DNA of 64,000 nucleotides from the NCBI GenBank assembly GCA_021399435.1, contig JAJTUP010000002.1:3224001-3288000 (forward strand), read 5' to 3'. A program made the translations under genes and the position numbers. The notes under the pieces were generated by a model, which was given only the letters and a program-made list of their open reading frames with translations, was not told where the DNA came from and ran no database searches. The first letter of the stretch is position 1. Every line of letters starts with the position of its first letter. Below are positions 37,268 to 47,146 of the stretch, piece by piece. The stretch is from Diaporthe sp. PMI_573 (taxonomy: Eukaryota > Ascomycota > Sordariomycetes > Diaporthales > Diaporthaceae).

Positions 37268-37642
37268 GGTGGGCTGGCTGTGTGGGCGAGATCGACTCTT
37301 GCTGCCGTTCTCTTTCTGGGTGGTCTCGTCTCGGCTCGCTTGGGGAGGTGAACTGATGTGATGCCGCCGCTCCGATGCCTTGCTCCACTGCAAATCAATG
37401 AGAGCTTGAAGCTCTGAGTTGGCCCGTGCTTGAGGTGGGCCACTTCGGTACCTAGCGGCGTTCCTGCTGACGCTAGGCTCATTCTGGCCTAGTGTGGCCA
37501 GGTCCAATGGCTTGGTTCCGATTTCCAACGACGTCGGGATCAAATCATCGTCAGGACTCGAGTTTGGCTCTGGCTCTTCACGACAACACACTCGCGGACC
37601 CTCGACTGATCACCTTCCACGCCAATCGAACCCGAATTCACA
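37268..37642. promoter_or_regulatory. Bidirectional promoter PHB1 / QCR8 with CCAAT boxes
   Basis: 375 bp separate the starts of two genes for mitochondrial inner-membrane proteins. CCAAT occurs at 37504-37508 and 37622-37626; the second is 17 nt before the QCR8 ATG and may be in the leader. CCAAT is the HAP-complex element known to drive respiratory genes. Co-regulation is inference. Confidence 0.5.
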
Positions 37643-38349
37643 ATGAGACCTACTCAGATCCTTCGCAGCGGTGGCGGCGATGCCCCTCTCGGCATGTACA
37701 ACAAGTGAGTCGGCAACATGTCATCGTGTCGAGTGGGAGGCGCGGCTTTTACTGCGATGATTCGGAAGCTCGCGCCCGCCCTGGCCCAGGAGACTACAGC
37801 GAACTTGCTAGGACTCTCGCTAATTGCTTTTACACAGGTACATCGGTGGCTGGGGTCAACTTGGTGAGTAGCCAAACCCACGGGACGCGGCATCTCGTCG
37901 ACAGGCCGCCAGCGTGCAACACACAGTTCGGAACGAAAGCAACCAACCGCCTGGCGGATGAAGCTCTTCGAATCGCTTGTACGAACGATCCAAGACGTGA
38001 ACGACGTACTGACAGCATAAACCGCCACATAGGTACCGCGGCTCAGGCCCAGAAGGGCATTGTGACCTACGGACTCGCCCCAAACCGACAGAACCCATTC
38101 GCCGGCGCAGCCCACGCAGCCATCTTCAACACGTGGCGACGAGCCAGCGCACAGATCCTCTACGTTGTTCCTCCATTCGTCGCCGCGTACTACATTATGA
38201 ACTGGGCTGTCGAGAGGTGAGCGCTGGGTAGCAAAGAAGAGGTCGGACCGGCTTCGTTGGTGATCACGCGGCGCTGACTTCATCGCGACAGGAACCACTA
38301 CCTGAACTCTAAGGCTGGTATTGCCGAGTTCGGTGATAGCGAGGAGTAA
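37643..38349 (+). CDS. QCR8: Cytochrome bc1 complex subunit 8 (QCR8)
   Basis: Small single-span subunit of respiratory complex III (ubiquinone-binding protein QP-C). Four exons: 37643..37704, 37838..37863, 38033..38216 and 38292..38349 (330 nt, 109 residues). The second exon is only 26 nt. All donors are GTGAG-type and acceptors ACACAG, ACATAG and CGACAG. Recognisable stretches: MYNKYIGGWGQLG, KGIVTYGLAPNRQNPFAGA, and the transmembrane helix in ILYVVPPFVAAYYIMNW followed by AVERNHYLNSKAG. Length and order match fungal QCR8. Transcribed away from PHB1. Confidence 0.94.
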
Positions 38350-38732
38350 AGAAAAGTCCGGTGAGATAGGACAACGTACCGACTGCGCGACAAGTACACT
38401 CCAGGTCGAAGACACATAATCGGACGCTACGGTGTATAACATTAGATCGGAGATTCAGAGATCAATATAGAGCTCAAGGTTCGACACACTAAACCGGACA
38501 TTCGTCACGATGGAGCGAGATGAGAATGTACCTGCTTCCTCGCGCCATGATGAGCGACCACGGCAGTCCCCGGGCGTCCGAGTGACAAAAGTTCATACAA
38601 CTACTAAGTGACCAACACAGATCCAGCGGAATTATGACAATCGAAAGATTATCTGTCCAGACTAAATTCAGAATTGGCAATTAAGGTATTGCCATGGGGA
38701 AACACTGCATCATCCGCCACCAGAAACCCCAG
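38350..38732. other. Convergent intergenic region QCR8 / BVMO
   Basis: About 380 bp of 3' flanks; nothing further seen. Confidence 0.5.
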
Positions 38733-41045
38733 CTACGGTTTCGCCGTCCCATTAAATGTGCCATCTTCCTTGACCACCTCAAAGCCTTTCCAGCCCGGGA
38801 GAGCCTCCCGGATTTCGACCCTGTACGCCGGGATGCCGCCAGCGTAGTTGACCTGCTCGAAGGCTTTGCCTGGCACGCTACCTCCCATGTATGTGCTTCG
38901 TGTTGTCGGGAACAGGGTCGCATCGCTCAGCTCATTGATATGCTTTTTCCATGCCTTCGTCGCATCCTTTGTGGCGTTGATATACTTAACATTCTCTCGC
39001 TTCATCTTGACAATGGCATCTGCGATCCAACGACCTTGGACCTCAACCGTCGCGGGGCCGTTTGACAGCAGAGTTGGACCATGAGGCCCGTACTGCAGCG
39101 TTGAGGGTCAGCTCTTGAATCCCTAGGCGCCGAAGAAATTCCACGAGAACGAGGGAGGTAAGACACTATCTGCATATTCGCAGACCTGCAGCCTTGCTCG
39201 TGATTTCAAAGCAGGCAGTGGCATGCCTGTGGTTGGGAATTTCACGTCCGCAGAAAGGTCAAGAAGCAGCCGGAAATTGCTTACCATGTGGAACATATTG
39301 GGGTAGCCGGAGACGGTGAGCCCAAGGTAAGTATTGGCGGCTGCTCGCCACTCCGACTCAAGCTCAGTGGATTCGATCGACTCAAGCCCCATTTGGGTCA
39401 TGCCGCCGGTGGTGATGTCCTTGCAGCGAACGGTTAGTGAGCAGATACGATCGCGAGGAGGTAGAACCTACGAAGCCGGTAGCAATGGCAATCACATCGA
39501 ACTCGTAGTGTGTGCCGTCCTCAAGAGTGATGCCAGTCTCATCAAACTCCTTGATGGCATTCTTTGATATGTCGACGACGTCAACATTCTCCCGGTTGAA
39601 CTGCTCATAGTAGTTCTGTTCCAGGCAGGGCCTCTTGATGCCGAAGTAGTGCGGCATCTTGAGGGGTGCAAGGATATCTCGCTTCCTCGGATCACCGATC
39701 CGACTCCGTACGGTCTTGGCCCAGAAGTTGTACGCCTCCGTGTTGGCCTCGGCGTTCTTGTAATAGTCCTTGTAGTTGGCCAGCCAGAACACGAAGCCTC
39801 CGTGGTCGAACAGCGACTGATAGAACTTCTCCCGCTCCTCGGGGGAGTCTTCAAAGGTGCTCTTCTCGGAAAAGTTGTACAGGAACCCCCCGAAAGTCCT
39901 CTCGCGCATCTCGAAGAAACGATGATACCACTGCTTCGAGGCCACCTGCTCTTCAACCGTGAGGGGTCTCTTGCCCATGGGGATTGCCAGGTTAGGAGTC
40001 CGCTGGAACAGTTTCAGGGAGCCGGCAATGGGACCCCACTCTTGAGATACCTGGACTCCTGAAGCGCCGGTGCCTATAACCGCACAGCGCTTTCCGCGGA
40101 CGTCAATCTCATCATCAGGCCAGAAGGAAGAGTGATGGACGATTCCCTGAAACTTGTCTATGCCCGGCCAGTCAGGAACATAGCGCTTTGAAGCCTTGTT
40201 TTCGTTTTAGTTAGCCTCGCCATGGCCAGTACGGAATAGAGCCACTCACGAATCCGGTCCCTAGAATGAAGAACCTTGCCTTGCTCGTGCGGCCATCTGC
40301 AGTTTTCACGATCCATTTGCCTTTTTCCCTGTCGAAGGTGCCGCCTGTTACGACAGTGTTGAAAGAGCAATCCTTCTTTACTCCAATCACTTTATCCACA
40401 TGGTCGAAATATGCTCGCAGTTCCTTATAGTCAGGATAATTGGTGGACCAGTTCCAGGTTTTGTATACCTCCGGCCAAGAGAATTCGTACTCTGGGACGG
40501 CGGAGTCCACACGGGCTCCGGGATAACACTGCGGCCACAGTCAGCTAGCTGGTTTTATTACATGTCTTGGGTAGTTTCCCGAGGGGTAGGTTAGACATTG
40601 TGCCACTTTCAATGTCGTTTGGGTGGCTTGTTCCGTTATTTTGAGCCAGGAACGTGACGCATGTGGATTTGGGATAGGAACCGGCACAACGAAGCACAAT
40701 ACTTATGCTGGGCACATTTGCGGGGTCTGCTTACGTTCCACCTCCAAGTCCCACCCGTGTCATTGCCAGCTTCGAAGATGACAGCCTTGAGCCCACGGTC
40801 CCGGAGTGTTTTGAGCATGAAAATGCCGCCTTGGCGAAGGCGTCAGCACCTAATCGATATATTGACCTCCGGCTCGGCCCGCCGTCATAAGACTTACTGA
40901 AGCCTGCTCCGACAATCAGTGCATCGACATCGATGTCACTCGTGTACGGCCATCTGTCGCCCTCTCGGCGAACGGAGAAGTCCGTAAGCTGAGTCTTGAA
41001 TTTCTTCTCCGCTTGAGGGATGGTGACTACTGCGGGATCTCCCAT
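38733..41045 (-). CDS. Baeyer-Villiger monooxygenase (class B flavoprotein)
   Basis: FAD- and NADPH-dependent enzyme inserting oxygen next to a ketone to form an ester or lactone. Minus-strand exons: 40898..41045, 40735..40829, 40250..40528, 39472..40194, 39285..39419, 38733..39092 (1740 nt, 579 residues). The FAD Rossmann motif VGAGFSG is split by intron 1. It continues DTGGTWRWNCYPGARVD, and exon 4 carries the BVMO fingerprint FQGIVHHSSFWP (Phe189, Gly191, His195, Trp199, Pro200) directly before the NADPH motif VIGTGASG. ATGF near the end of exon 4 is also typical. The last intron (39093-39284, 192 nt) is the longest. Three acceptors read AAG. Divergent from a serine hydrolase at 42406, which could hydrolyse the ester product. 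Substrate unknown: cyclic or aryl ketone, steroid or polyketide. Confidence 0.93.
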
Positions 41046-42405
41046 GGTGACGAGGGCACACGATCACTTGATTCCCAAGATGGAATGATTGCAAAAGGTT
41101 TGAGGATTTGGCGCGAGATGTATCCAAGATGAAACGTTGTACGAGCATAGGGGGCATAGTGCTGTGGTAGAGTCTGTCGAGGGCTCGGGGAATTTAAATA
41201 CTTGACAAAAGAACAGCACCTCATGCCGTGTAACCTTGGGCTGGCTCCGAGAATGATTCCTCTGGCCCCCGCCTGGAGACGCCTCTACTGCGGGATGCTT
41301 TAGCTGGGGGAATGATCATCATTCCTCGCGCCGTCTCACCTGTCGGCTCCTGTCTATGTTTCCTGATCTCCAATCGTCTCCCGAAAGCCACATTTGACAC
41401 TAAGCTCGGGTGGCGGATCCGCATTCACAGAGAGGCATTTGTATCAATACGAGCAGACGTGTACAGGACCCGTACCCTCCAAGCCGCCGTCGACGAGACG
41501 TGTCAAGCTGAATCCCTGTTCCTGCCACATCTGTCGTGTTTGACCCCAGGCTTTCCCCGCGTGGGACCCGCATTGACGAAATCCGGGGTGACGTTGTGGG
41601 GTCCCGATAGAGCGCAGCAATGGTTGCGGCTCCGGAGACTGCTGTGGTGTAGAGACTTGCCCACCCTCTGGTGCGAGATGCGAGACCATACACATCAGTT
41701 GTGCCGCGTGCTTTGCGTGCGGAAGCCGAGCAGACCAACCATATTGAGATGTCGGATCTTTACCAAAAAACCGAGCGCGGCTTTGGCTGATCTCGGCATC
41801 TCTGGATTGAGCATGCCGCGCTCTCGTCCCCCCGCCTCTTCCTGGCTAGAACGATTGCGGCTCCGTAGTATGCCACTGAGGCCATTTGCATGTCCACCAA
41901 ACCATCACTCCCCCGCGCTGGTAGAGTTCCATCTGCCCGAACCGCTGGGGTCGATGCGAGCTCATCGATGACGCTGCGGGGTGATGGGACTTCGGATGGG
42001 ATGCGAAGGTGGGCGCGATGTTAGCCGCGGCCTGCGGAGGTATACCCAAACAGAACACCCCACTCCCCGCACAAAAGCCTTGGTTATATCTCGCTCGGAA
42101 TCTGGCGGAGCTCAGTTCAATCGTATAGGAAAGGAATTGGCGGGTTTAGTGGTGAATTGATCAGCCGTGGCACTGCGTGTGTGAGAACTACGGTAGTTGG
42201 CTACCTGCGGATAGGCTAGGTACTAGTTAATAAGTGGAGCTCAAACTCGTTGCCCGCGCGGTTCCCATTCCAGCCCCGCTTTATAGTCTTCCACGCCGAA
42301 ACGCCTATCCAACGCACACGACCTAGCAAGGGGTCCGCATCGTCGATTGTAACCAAGCCAGCTCAGTTCGTAGCAAAATCCAAGAGACAACGGTCTTTCA
42401 GCATC
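41046..42405. promoter_or_regulatory. Divergent promoter region, BVMO / serine hydrolase
   Basis: About 1.36 kb shared upstream region. A 219-codon plus-strand frame (41312-41971) is open, but its composition and the equally open frames on the other strand argue against coding. No recognised binding motif. Confidence 0.4.
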
Positions 42406-43839
42406 ATGGCGCCTCTCACGGAACAGACTCTCAGCACGCTCCGCTCCACCGTGGATGCGGCTTGCTATGACCACAGCAAGGGCATCCCCGGGGCAACGGT
42501 TGTCGTTGTGAACAAGGATGGCGAGGAGCTGTTCGCGCACGCCGCCGGGCGCAGGGGAATGGCCAGCGCCGAGGAGATGACGCTGGACAGCGTGTATTGG
42601 ATCGCGTCCTGCACCAAGATGATCACCGGCGTCGCCTGCATGCAGCTCGTGGAGAAGGGGCTTCTCAAACTCGACGACGGCGGCCAGCTCGAGGGGCTGT
42701 GCCCGGAGCTCAAGACGCTTCAGGTTCTGAGGAGAGATGGCACGTTCGAGGAGAAGAAGAAGCAGATCACGCTGCGCATGCTCTTGACCCATACGGCAGG
42801 TTTTGGCTACTCCTTCTTCAATGTCAGGCTGAGGGACTGGGGGCTTCCTGCTGGAATTGATGAGTTTAGCGGCCGTTTTGAGGATATGATCTCGCCGCTT
42901 CTGTTCCAACCTGGTGAGGGCTGGGAGTACGGAGTAAGCTGAACCGACCAACAGCATCTCATGGTGGGACGTTCTCTAATTTTGGAAACAGGTCGGCATT
43001 GACTGGGCTGGTATTGCTCTTGAGAGGGTGACCGGAGAGAAGCTGAACGACTACATGAGGAAGAACATCTTCGAGCCGCTCGGCATCAAGAACATGTCCA
43101 TGATCCCGACCCAGGAGATGAAATCCAAGATGGCATACATGAACCATCGCGAGAATGACGGAACCCTGCGTCCACGAGACCACCTCGCACGATTGCCGGT
43201 GGCTGTGAGCAGCAAGGAGGAAGCAGAAAGAACTTTCAACAGTGGCGGAGGGGGCATGTTCGCCCAGCCTCGGGAGTACTGCAGTAAGCACGGCACCTGT
43301 ACACCCGGGCAGACATTTCACGAGACTGGTGATGACACGAGACTTGATGGCGGGAGAGACGTATCTAATGCCCATCTATACACTTTCGCGCTAATGCCTC
43401 TACAGAAATCCTAGCAGTCCTTCTCAACGATGGCAAGTGCGCGAAGACCGGTGCCGAGATCTTAAAGCCATCCACCATCGCCGAGATGTTCACGAACCAA
43501 ATCCCCGACTTCCCGGACTTTGGCCGCCAGCCCATCCCAGCCGCGAAGCCAGACCTCACCAACCCCATCCCGGAGCTTTATCCTCTCCCTGGGAACCCTC
43601 CCCAAGGTTGGGGCCTGACCTTTATGATCAGCGGCGGCGGCGCGACGGGTCGCAGCCGGAGCACTGTTCACTGGGCCGGGCTGGCCAATTGTTGGTGGTG
43701 GGCAGATAGGGAGCACGGTGTCGCAGGACTTGTCGCGACGCAGATATTGCCTTTTGCTGACTTCCCAGTCTTGAAACTGTGGGCAGATATTGAAAAGGAG
43801 GTGTATGTTGGGCTGCACGCCGCGAATAGTGGCAAGTGA
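42406..43839 (+). CDS. Beta-lactamase-fold serine hydrolase/acyltransferase (LovD/EstB-like)
   Basis: Class C beta-lactamase-related enzyme that hydrolyses or transfers acyl esters. Exons 42406..42933, 42992..43283 and 43406..43839 give 417 residues. The catalytic SxxK motif is IASCTKM (Ser68, Lys71). The second-motif Tyr is Tyr175 in WEYGVGIDWAG, interrupted by intron 1 just after YG. The third motif is probably HWAGLANCWWW. LLTHTAGF and FEPLGIKNM are typical of the family. No signal peptide follows the ATG at 42406, so the enzyme is probably cytosolic. Length matches LovD (413 residues) and fungal EstB-like esterases. With the divergent Baeyer-Villiger monooxygenase it suggests a two-step ketone-to-ester-to-alcohol route, or transacylation in a secondary-metabolite pathway (inference). 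Confidence 0.9.
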
Positions 43840-44682
43840 CTATGAAAGCGTAATATGATGTTGCACGGTAACACAGTTGAAGATGTTAGCTTTATTTGTG
43901 ACGGGATAATCTCCGAGAAAGCAAAATGACAACATGGCGAATGAGAACTGAAACTTATTGATCTGATATATCACAGTACCACTGGCAAGTAACTCGCACG
44001 TCTACGACCACTGTACAAGTGCCCTCAGTGGCCCGAGCCCGTAGATTCTCAACAGATTTAGAAGCCGCCCAAAGCCTAGTGCTTCGTGCAGGGGTGTTTA
44101 TATCTTGGCTGATGTGGGCCCGGACTGTGGTGAACATCAGGGAAATGTCTCATCAACATTCTCTATGGGAACAATACCTAGCAATACCAACCATCGATGT
44201 TCATGCAACCTAAGAAAATCCCGCCGACAGAGTGGTTGGGTCTTGGCAAGCCATAGGAAGCTTTCCCTGAGAGGTAAAGAAGAGGGAGTCTGTGCCAAAC
44301 TGAAATGGAATCTGGTGGTTTAACTTTTTGGCCGTGAGCACACTAAACGGTCCTAACAAAGATTTTCGTTGCATGGTGTGGGAATCTCATCATACGAAAG
44401 GCAGACGCTAAATACCCACGTACTGGGCGCATCTTGCTCGTGTTGACATTTCACACAGGCAGTCGTGTCAGAAACAGGACCGTTGTTGAGGACCATTTGT
44501 CGTTAAGGGGCCTAGTCACAGCCGAAAAGAAATACGGAAATTGATGAACGCCAGAGGCATTGAAGTAGTATATTTTAAGAGAAAACCATGTCCAGCACTA
44601 TGTCCTTAACGCCGACCCATGCAAATTGGCCCGATGATCTACTATTGCAAAAGACCCTGTGCGAAGCACACAGATTGACGGT
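43840..44682. other. Convergent intergenic region
   Basis: About 840 bp between two convergent genes; short open frames only and no recognised element. Confidence 0.45.
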
Positions 44683-45121
44683 TTAGAAAAGCAAAGGCAG
44701 GCCGCGCTTCTTGGAAGATGCGACAATGTTAAGGGAGGACGAGGTGCCGGGAGTGCACTTTGTGCCCGGGGCCACAGACATCTCGACCGACCACTCTCCT
44801 CCGGCGACACAAGACTTGTACGTCGTCCCGTCCGAGGAGCACTCGGACTCACCCTCGGTGCAAGATCCACCAGAAGAGCCAGAGGAACCTGATCCAGAGC
44901 TGCTGCCAGATCCAGAGCTGCTGCCAGATCCAGAGCTGCTGCCAGATCCAGAGCTGCTGCCAGATCCAGAGCTGCTGCCAGATCCAGAGCTGCTGCCAGA
45001 TCCAGAGCTGCTGCCAGAACCCGAGCTGCTACCAGAGCCGGTAGGGGTGGCCGGGGCCGCAGAAGTCGCAAAGCCAGAAGGCGACCCTGTTGCAGATGGG
45101 GCGGTAGGGGTTGTTGCAGAG

Positions 45122-45170
<49 letters not shown>

Positions 45171-45939
45171 TGCCGCTGCCGCTGCCGCTATCGGAAGAGC
45201 CGCCGCCGCTCGAGCTGCCGTCGAAGGTGACACCCTTGGCGAAGCAGCTGTCTCCGGTGAGGTCAGCAAAGGCCGGGTCGGAGGAGGCGAGCTTCTCGAC
45301 GTTGTCGCCTGGGGCAGGGTACTGTGGCGAGGAAGACAGGACAGATTTGCAGTCGTTGATGTCGGCCAGGTTGTAGACAGCCAGGGGAGGGTAGGCGTCG
45401 AGGGCGTCGGCACGCTGGTGAATGTTCATTGCGCGCCTCTTGGAGCCAGAACCGCCCTGGATGGTGAGCGGGGCGCAGTTCATGTAGTACTCAGGCTGGC
45501 CGCTGAGCTTGCTGGTCCATGTCCATGCGTAGGAGTAGTCGCCGGCGGGGATGTCGGCAGGGATCTTGACATCGTATTCACTGGGGGAGGAACCGTCCTT
45601 GGAGGGACAGCCTCCCTCGATGGAGAGGATGACGGACCAGCGAGTCGAGGCAGAGGGCTGCATGTCGGTGGTCAGGGCGACCTGGCAGGAGCCACCACCG
45701 TGGACAGCAGAGCCACTGAAAGACATCTTGACGGAATCGCCTGCGGTGGCCGTGTTGGACAGGCCATCAGTCGAGTAGAAAGTTGCGGGGTCTCCGCTGA
45801 GCTTGCAAGGGTAGTTGCTGGCGGTGAGGGGAGAGTTGTCTGGCGACCCGTATGGCTTCGGGTTGGCCATGATCATATGGGCCGAGGTAGCACCGGAGAG
45901 CGCCAGCACAGCGGCGATGTTGGAAGTGGAGAGCATCAT
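44683..45939 (-). CDS. AA11-like lytic polysaccharide monooxygenase with repetitive Gly/Ser linker
   Basis: Secreted copper enzyme probably oxidising chitin. Single exon, 418 residues from ATG at 45937-45939; the frame stays open upstream but without a better start. The signal peptide ends ...GATSA, leaving His as mature residue 1 (HMIMANPKPYGSPDNSPL), the first half of the histidine brace. The second brace His is in GSAVHGGGSCQVAL. AA11 features include NYPCKL, SIEGGCPS, SYAWTW and YYMNCAPLTI. After about residue 200 comes a Ser/Gly linker: an alternating SG stretch, then eight GSGSSS repeats. The C-terminus is a Cys-rich module (CTEGESECSSDGTTYKSC to PGTKC) resembling small carbohydrate-binding modules attached to fungal chitin-active enzymes, then a short tail. 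AA11 is my best family; chitin as substrate is inferred. Confidence 0.85.
44891..45034. repeat. 18-bp minisatellite in the LPMO linker (8 copies)
   Basis: Unit gatccagagctgctgcca on the plus strand: seven identical copies from 44891 to 45016, then one degenerate copy to 45034. On the coding strand each unit encodes the hexapeptide GSGSSS. The unit length is a multiple of three, so copy-number change keeps the frame. Confidence 0.95.
45119..45166. repeat. 6-bp tandem repeat in the LPMO linker (8 copies)
   Basis: Unit gagcca repeated eight times; on the coding strand it encodes alternating Ser-Gly. It is followed by an imperfect gctgcc trinucleotide-like stretch. A second independent in-frame repeat in the same linker. 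Confidence 0.95.
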
Positions 45940-47109
45940 GATGGCTGTAATTGTTGTTGGGTATCTCTGAAGGACGAATTCGACGGTACAAGACGAAGGG
46001 AGTGGACCGTGGGACTGAAAACAAACAAAAGCTCCAGGCTTTGTTGTCGAGGGAGTGTCTGGTAGAGAGAAGGAAAGAAGAAGGGAAAAAAGGAAGAATG
46101 GGTAGAGAAAAGACGACAGTGTTGTGATGCTTGGTGGTGCCAGAATCATGAGATGAGAAGGTCGAGGTGGGAGGTGAGCGACCTGATATATGCGAGCGAT
46201 GGCTTCACTTGGAGGCCGGTTCCCGTTCCCCTGGCCATTGTCTGTCTCGGTTGTGGCCATTCAGCCATTGTGTGGCATTGTGGGCATTGTCAGTGTTGTG
46301 GGGACCTTGTTTGTCTGTTCGTCTGATGGACTTGGGAGGGCGTGTGCATGGCTGACCCGGCATTGAAGATTGAACGACAGCGAATGGGGCAAGGTGGATC
46401 GCTGCCGTCCGCGGCGGGAAGCCAGAGTGGGCATTCGAAACGAAACAAAGAGAGAGTGTGCCTTGCAGGCATGTTGTGTGCAGGGAAGCCTGCAAGGTCC
46501 GCCCGTGTATACCCGTGGGCGAAAGAGGCTCAAAGATGATCGGCGGGGGGGCGGGCGGACGGGCAGGGGGCAGATGGCAGATGGCAGATCTTGGAGTCTA
46601 ACTGTCGAGCCTCCAAGGCCAATCGAAAAGTCTCCGGCCGCCCTTGCCCCTGAGAACTCAAACATGAGCGCCTCAGGGTGGGTCTGACATGCAGCCAATC
46701 AGCCCCCTCGCCCCGACCTCACCTTCTCTTTGGTGAGACCAGGCCGTCCTCCACGAGGCTCCATCCCATCTTGCCCCCCCCCGCCCGCATTGCTGCAGTC
46801 TCCCTCTTTTCAGCTGCTCTCGTCAACGTGCAATGCCAAAGCACAACCACCATCACCGCCGTCGGCACCAATAACCGGGGGCAATATCGCTCCACCCAGA
46901 CTGCAAGGCATTTCCACACCTAGTGTAGTGTACAGTACTGTTACCAAGCTCTTTGGCAGCGGGGCTTCGGCTTCGGGCCTCCCACGTCCCCACTGATTTG
47001 CACGGGAGCCGCAGGGGAGCCGCAGGGGAGCCGCCCTGTCGTGCCCCATTGCTGGCGCTTCCACATCAAGATCTTTTCTTCCACGATCTGCAGTGCCAGG
47101 CCCGGTGGG

Positions 47110-47146
<37 letters not shown>

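Noticed and set aside
41312..41971. 219-codon plus-strand frame in the BVMO/hydrolase promoter region.
   Set aside because: No motif, and comparable frames are open on the opposite strand over the same bases.
44891..45034. CRISPR-like array.
   Set aside because: The units are contiguous 18-bp coding repeats without spacers, in a eukaryotic gene.
44598..45413. Long repetitive frames opposite the LPMO gene (221 codons of DPELLP repeats on the plus strand; a Leu/Ala-repeat minus-strand frame of 271 codons).
   Set aside because: They are by-products of the 18-bp and 6-bp repeats, whose lengths are multiples of three and keep several frames open; the GSGSSS frame carries signal peptide, histidine brace and conserved motifs.
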